A stretch of DNA of 64,000 nucleotides from Centroberyx gerrardi (taxonomy: Eukaryota > Chordata > Actinopteri > Beryciformes > Berycidae): the NCBI RefSeq assembly GCF_048128805.1, contig NC_136016.1, positions 16,760,676 to 16,824,675 on the forward strand, given 5' to 3'. The translations under genes and the position numbers were made by a program. The notes under the pieces were generated by a model. It had not been told where the DNA came from. It ran no database searches and was given only the letters and a program-made list of their open reading frames with translations. Every line of letters starts with the position of its first letter. Within the stretch, counting starts at the first letter, position 1. This document shows positions 55,422-64,000 of the stretch, in pieces.

Positions 55422-55707
55422 ACTGCAACATATATTTCCAAAGGTAATTAAGAGTAAATGGCTAAATTCATTCAAACCCTTGGTCAACATATGTTTCCCC
55501 ATCCACCTGTTATTATAGTACATAATCCATCAGCATTAAAAAACAAAAACTAAAAACCATCATTCCTACTCTGATACACGTGTGTGGAAATTTATCAGCT
55601 ACATCCTCGTGCGCCTGAGCCTCACCTGCACTCAGTAGGTCGCGCGCTGGGCTGAAGCCCCACCAGGTGATGCAGCCCGCGCCCTCAAATGTCCGTCCAG
55701 CACTCAT
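52391..55707 (-). CDS. dnaaf3: Dynein axonemal assembly factor 3
   Basis: Cytoplasmic factor needed to preassemble outer and inner dynein arms before transport into motile cilia and flagella. Loss in human causes primary ciliary dyskinesia. Coding exons on minus: 55707-55626, 55354-55248, 55162-55069, 54966-54812, 54678-54487, 54280-54158, 54046-53924, 53768-53609, 53206-53092, 52887-52813, 52535-52391, giving 456 residues against 541 in human, as I recall. Family signatures are [14 protein letters not shown] at the N-terminus, [17 protein letters not shown] (methyltransferase-like fold), [25 protein letters not shown]-type [25 protein letters not shown] and [17 protein letters not shown]. 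The C-terminus is shorter than in human, lacking the long Pro-rich tail. A non-coding first exon lies upstream near 56049. Confidence 0.93.
52772..52785. promoter_or_regulatory. X-box (RFX site) in dnaaf3 intron 10
   Basis: GTCGCCATGGTAAC fits the RFX consensus GTNRCC-N(0-3)-RGYAAC at every defined position. It lies 27 bases downstream of the exon 10 donor. Confidence 0.6.
54048..54076 (-). repeat. (TG)n tract abutting dnaaf3 exon 7
   Basis: On the transcribed sense (minus) strand a (TG)n run leads directly into TGTAG, the acceptor of the exon starting at 54046. No conventional pyrimidine tract is present. Confidence 0.85.
55364..55419 (-). repeat. (CT)n microsatellite upstream of dnaaf3 exon 2
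   Basis: On plus this is (GA)n. On the transcribed strand it is a (CT)n pyrimidine tract ending about 10 bases before the acceptor of the exon starting at 55354. Confidence 0.9.
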
Positions 55708-56048
55708 CCTGAGAAGATCAAAGACAAACGAAACCGTGCAGCTAGCTGAATTAACTAGTCTCTTGACCAAAGGAAACAGTGGTTTGCATGAAGACTTCAG
55801 CTAAGGTCATGTTTTTGCTGGTTTGTTCATTGCACATAGAAGCGTTAGCACATAGCCTAAGTTATAGTCAATGGTTGGTTGGCTCAGTGCTGATGTGAGA
55901 TAACTAACGTTAGCTTAGCATGAACGTTAGTCAACAGTTAGTGTTAAATCAATGTAGCTAAGGCTAACCCAGGGCACTTACTCCTATCCATGGTTATAAA
56001 ACATGTCATATAATCTACGTCCAGAGGATATACAATGGATAAACTCAC

Positions 56049-56162
56049 CTGGCTGTCCAGCACAAACTGTATTGTAAACTGTAACAACAGAGTAAGGTTA
56101 ACTGGTTGTTGACAAACCAGAGGCAGTCTGAGCAGAAAGTTTGGGATGTGTTGCTAGGCAGC
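56049..56162 (-). promoter_or_regulatory. dnaaf3: dnaaf3 non-coding exon 1 and promoter-proximal X-box-like site
   Basis: Minus-strand exon sequence ends at the donor GCCAG|GTGAGT (exon end 56049). The acceptor TTCTCAG lies one base upstream of the start codon at 55707. At 56150-56162 GTTGCTAGGCAGC matches the X-box consensus with two mismatches, about 100 bases from the donor and so close to the likely transcription start. Confidence 0.55.
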
Positions 56163-56390
56163 AGTTTCTCAATAAAGGGGGAGAGGCGCCCTCTATCGGT
56201 GCCTCTGACCATGTTCATGGTTCTAAACTACAGTGAAGGTATTGGAATATGAATTGATATAACAGTCGTTCCCATTCAAATTTAACTCTTGAATCGTCAT
56301 TTGGCTGGTACACTTCTTATTACAATGGCTGCCATGATTGCTAATGGAAATCTATGTTGGTTTGGTGCATGAGGCTCAGAAAGGTGATGT

Positions 56391-56404
56391 GTTACCATGG
56401 CAAC
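56391..56404. promoter_or_regulatory. Perfect X-box (RFX site) upstream of dnaaf3
   Basis: GTTACCATGGCAAC matches GTNRCC-N2-RGYAAC at every defined position. It is about 240 bases upstream of the presumed dnaaf3 start. RFX factors drive genes for cilia assembly and motility. Confidence 0.65.
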
Positions 56405-57025
56405 AGATTCATTTGTATGAACATTTCAGTGGCAGTTATGATGAACATACTAACTTCCTGAGTCTTGTGTTCGTGTCCACACATGAAACAGTTAAGCTTG
56501 TACATCCATTAAGTTCATACATGACAGCATTATCAAAACTCTATGGAAGCCATGTTAGGTGTACCAAAGAGGGAGGGGCCTTTCTATCCATTCAATTCTG
56601 TGGTAATATGATGCTGCATAAGATGCAGCATTCATAATAATGAAGAGATATTTACAAGAAAAAAAAGGCAAGTCAATATGGGTTTATTTGCCCCAGAACA
56701 TAGCCAAGCGTTTTCAGGACATTGTCATAACACCATACCGTATTGTTTTTACAACACTACAAAACAAGCAAAAAAAGGCCTAGTTTACTAAACATGAGTG
56801 TAGCTATAGACTAAAACTATCCCGTCTTCAGAGTTAAAACCAACTTATCAGCATAAGACAAAGAATAACTGTGAATTCCTTCCTTTATTTAGCCTCATAA
56901 CTAGGCCTATGTATGAGCATACACAAAAGATGCACATTTACGGATATGGTTTTCCAAATATATATTTAGACAAAGAGGTGGCAGATGTTTTGAAAACAAC
57001 CAAATGTCTAAAACATATCAGCATA

Positions 57026-57083
<58 letters not shown>

Positions 57084-57204
57084 TATCAAATATCTCCAAA
57101 GAACAAAAGGTATGGCAACAGAACATGCAAATTGACAAAACATCAGGATCAACATTGAAAAACATATCAACAAATGTATTTTCTGAACTGAGAAAGGAAT
57201 CACT
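56405..57204 (-). other. Probable 3'UTR of syt5
   Basis: No exon is visible. Minus-strand AATAAA signals (TTTATT on plus near 56682 and 56883) mark possible ends. The (CA)n tract at 57027-57081 would be (UG)n in the mRNA. Confidence 0.5.
57027..57081. repeat. (CA)n microsatellite in the syt5 3'UTR
   Basis: About 27 uninterrupted CA units, 124 bases beyond the syt5 stop codon. Confidence 0.95.
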
Positions 57205-60919
<3,715 letters not shown>

Positions 60920-60924
60920 GTCAG

Positions 60925-63900
60925 CTGTAAAACGGCAGAATCAATGCAGTTATTCATATTGTGTTGTGTGTGTATTATATTGCCCTTCCCTGTTGTGGCG
61001 AGAGAACACAACTTTGCTGTGTAATCCATATGTTCATGCATCACACAGTTCCAGGGCTTCACACAGCACAGGACATCTCTAAGCCAGATGCTCAACATGG
61101 CTGACCCTAATCCCTCTGTTACTCTCATTCTCTCTGTCATCTCGCCCGTCCCACAACCCACGCTCTCACCCCCCCTTACCCATTTCTCCCTTTTCCATTT
61201 CTCTCTCTCCGCCTATTTCTCCCTTCTCACTCCCTCTACACGTAACTGGATTAAACACTGGCGATACAATATTAATCCAAAATCCCAGATCCTCAAAGCT
61301 TAAATAAATAGGGGATGGTCTGCTCCCTCTCTTTTCCCCACCCACGGCCTCTGTTCCAGTCTCTCCCACCCAACTGTCTCTGAAAGGTTTCAGGAATGAT
61401 GGCTACGTATATCCAAGAAGGAAGTCTAGTGGAATACAGCCCACACTGAGGGGAAATCCCAGTCTTGGTGTTCACAACTTCCATGAGCCTCTTCCTACCA
61501 AATTTAACTGTCAAAAAACAAAACGAAACACTACATTTTTAGAATATAGTGCACATGAACCCTTGGCACATTTCGTGTCGCAAAGAAATATTTGCCAAAG
61601 AATTTGATGAGAGTTAAAAGACGTTTTTCTAGCTGCACCCGTTTTGAACACAAACTGAGTGAGATGTTGAATGAAATGCAGACATTATCGAATGATCACT
61701 TGGAGTCCATTCACAATAAATAAATCACTCAGTTCTGATCTGTAAATCATTTCCATCAGTCTCAGCTTTTTGTTAGGGCTGGTGCTGGTAAAACATTGTT
61801 CATATCAAATGTGCCAGTTAAGAAGTTAACTTACTGTATAACTAGTTAAGAAGATCAAAACAAAATACGACATAACTTTATCACAATAAAAATGTTTAAT
61901 ATATAATGCAATATGCAGCTTACCTGGTAGTATATTCCTTTACTTTTATATCAAAATATATTTAATGCTGTTTCCCCTCACACACCCATTGTCCCCCTCG
62001 TTCCTCTGTATGCCAATGGCTCTGACTGCCAGGCTTCCTCCAACCCATTCCATCTAAGCTAAAGCGCTGGCAAATCACTAAAGCAGTGCTGTGTTTAATC
62101 CCCCCCTACCCCTCCTCCCTATATTAGTATGCTGACAACACATCTGTTGCTTTATGTCTGATTGAAGATGCATAAAGAGCAACAGCCTCCTTTTCTTTCA
62201 TTACTTTTCCACTGAAACAATCTCACACGTATTGAACAGTTTAAGGCGTTCCTTGTTGAGAATGAAGAGTGACTGCCTATTCATTACATTGATGAGACAT
62301 CATTGCGGTCGTGGTCGAGTTTATCCATTAGAGTGGAGATTGTAGTGCATCCAGTCCTTTCTCACTAATCCCCTTGGCATAGCTGTCCTGGCGGTCAATC
62401 ATCAATCTACGGACTACTTTCATGAGAGTGGATATTCCATGCTCCCCGTCCCTTAGCTTTCCATTTTACTGTACAAAACACATACCCACATTTAGAACGC
62501 AGTGAGTGGTAATCCCCAGGCATGCTGCCGTGTTTGCTCTGCCTCATCTGGACATCTTGGTGGCTCCAGTCCAACAATCGACAGCCTTCTCTAATAGTTA
62601 ACTTTATAAGGTGCGCTGGAAAAAAACAGAAGTCCTCTGCTGGACTTCCTTGAAAAACTTTTTTTGCTCCAAAACACATTATTTGTAGGATATGAAAACA
62701 TTTACATTTAATATTTTATATCTGTTAACAAAAGCCCATCTAGGGACAAACATTGGAAATGAGCTTATGCTATAAATCAATGGTTCTCAACGTGGGGTCC
62801 GGGGACCACCAGGGGTCCTTGAGGGGGTTCCAGGAGGTCCCTAGCAAATTGATGAAATGTTAAACTTCACCATTATTTCATTTACAATAAAATTAACACA
62901 ATTAGAGAATGTAGAAGAATGACTGTTTTTATCATAGTTTCTCTGTTATCTCTCTACCTACAACACATAGAATTCTGGACAAAATCATATCTAACAATAA
63001 AAATATTTTCAGATTTGGGTCCGAGAGAAGAAATCTTATCAAATGGGGGTCTGTGGTCCTAATGTGGACTAAATCAGGGGTCCTTAATATGAAAAAGGTT
63101 GAGAATCACTGCTATTAATGTTATATGTGAGAGACTATTTTGTTTTAAATGTTGTATGTCTATGTATCTGTCCCTATTCAAATAAACATTGAATGAATAC
63201 GTGTGGAAATACTTACAAGCTCAAAAATATGATATTGAGTGTTAAACTTGATATGCATATGTTAATTTCCAGACTTTCCACTACTTTAAACTCACATCCA
63301 TGGCTTTAGTAATGTGCCAGTTAATAGAGCCCATGCCACAGGTAATGATGTTTTATAAACACATAGCATGTTCTTGATTATGTCAGGAGAATATTTCTTG
63401 ACCTAAGAGATTTGCCAACTATTGATCCAATCTTTCTATTTTACAACTGTAGTATTCGTATGATTCGTAGAGGGCAGCTGAAACACACACAGGGCAAAAC
63501 AGGACATTTGCCTGGTTGTGATGCACTCTGTTGACATGGGTATTCAGCTGAATCTCAACTTTGTTATAACCTGTAATTTACTGAAAAGCAGCACTGACAA
63601 TTTTTGTAACCACAGGCTGTCTGGTAGCCTAATGTTAAACATTAAGCTCCCACCCAACAGTGAGTAAGCATCTCAGTCTCAAAGTCCCACTGTTATCTGT
63701 GATGTTCTATAGGTGCAGACATGACATTATAAACAGCACAGGGTGTGTGTTTAGACTGCATGACAGCTGTGACAACTGTTATCTGTCTGAACAATTAGAC
63801 ATGAACTGTAGCAGAGCTGGGAGCCACTGTAAAAAATAAGTTGATACAAAAGAGAAGGTGTCTGTATAATTTTAATTGAACCAATGTGTATTTTTCCATT

Positions 63901-64000
63901 AATTTCAAAACCTTAAATTTTTCAAAACATTTTGTTCAAACCAAAATACTATGCACTTTTACAAAATAGTTATGAGGGTAGAAATTTCACGTTGGAATGC
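60925..64000 (-). other. 5' region of syt5, no coding exon seen
   Basis: This should contain the syt5 upstream exon(s) and promoter, but I cannot place them. A CT-rich stretch lies at 61110-61240. A hAT element occupies 62778-63111. No other gene, RNA or CpG-rich promoter stands out. Confidence 0.45.
62778..63111. mobile_element. hAT MITE with near-perfect target-site duplication
   Basis: A 334-bp element with ends CAATGGTTCTCAACGTGG and (reverse complement of right) CAGTGATTCTCAACCTTT. Flanks CTATAAAT (62770-62777) and CTATTAAT (63112-63119) match at 7 of 8 positions. The GGGGTCC-rich subterminal parts are typical of this hAT MITE group. Confidence 0.85.

Noticed and set aside
62407-62679. 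Minus-strand open frame near the window end
   Set aside because: No family resemblance, no supporting splice sites, and ordinary codon composition for random sequence.

Overview
This is a 64 kb stretch of vertebrate nuclear DNA, almost certainly from a ray-finned (teleost) fish. The evidence is many short exons with GT-AG introns, abundant (GT)n and (CT)n microsatellites, many small non-autonomous DNA transposons, and compact gene spacing. There are no operons, CRISPR arrays, rRNA or tRNA genes that I can see. Six protein-coding genes can be read exon by exon with phase-consistent splice sites, each giving one continuous reading frame.

Layout: (1) 1-4089, upstream DNA of brsk1 with a hAT-like element, retroposon tail fragments and a CpG-rich promoter region. 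(2) 4090-15511 (+), brsk1, a neuronal-polarity Ser/Thr kinase with 19 coding exons, followed by a long 3'UTR with an AU-rich element. (3) 18.8-37.3 kb (+), a carnitine palmitoyltransferase 1 gene whose sequence and linkage point to CPT1C. It carries two alternative versions of coding exon 8 (called 9A and 9B here, counting a non-coding first exon). (4) 39141-42133 (-), a secreted lectin with two C-type lectin domains. (5) 44.6-51.8 kb (+), slow skeletal troponin T (tnnt1), whose first intron holds a 1.5 kb minisatellite. (6) 52391-55707 (-), dnaaf3, a dynein-arm assembly factor of motile cilia, with RFX X-box motifs near its promoter. (7) 57205-60919 (-), a synaptotagmin of the syt5 type with a His/Glu repeat in its lumenal tail. 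The rest of the window is the unresolved 5' region of syt5.

The genes do not form one pathway. They form a conserved linkage group: TNNT1, DNAAF3, SYT5, BRSK1 and CPT1C all lie on human 19q13.3-q13.4. Here the order and orientation differ. tnnt1 faces dnaaf3 tail-to-tail with 579 bp between stop codons, leaving no room for the troponin I gene found there in human. A lectin gene sits between cpt1c and tnnt1.

I see no undescribed defence or mobile system. The most unusual items are the mutually exclusive exon pair in the CPT1 gene, the alternative linker exon of brsk1 that switches between BRSK1-like and BRSK2-like forms, a GC-AG intron in brsk1, X-boxes at dnaaf3, the histidine-rich lumenal repeat of syt5, and a set of hAT-type elements with visible target-site duplications, one of them nested inside an older dispersed repeat.
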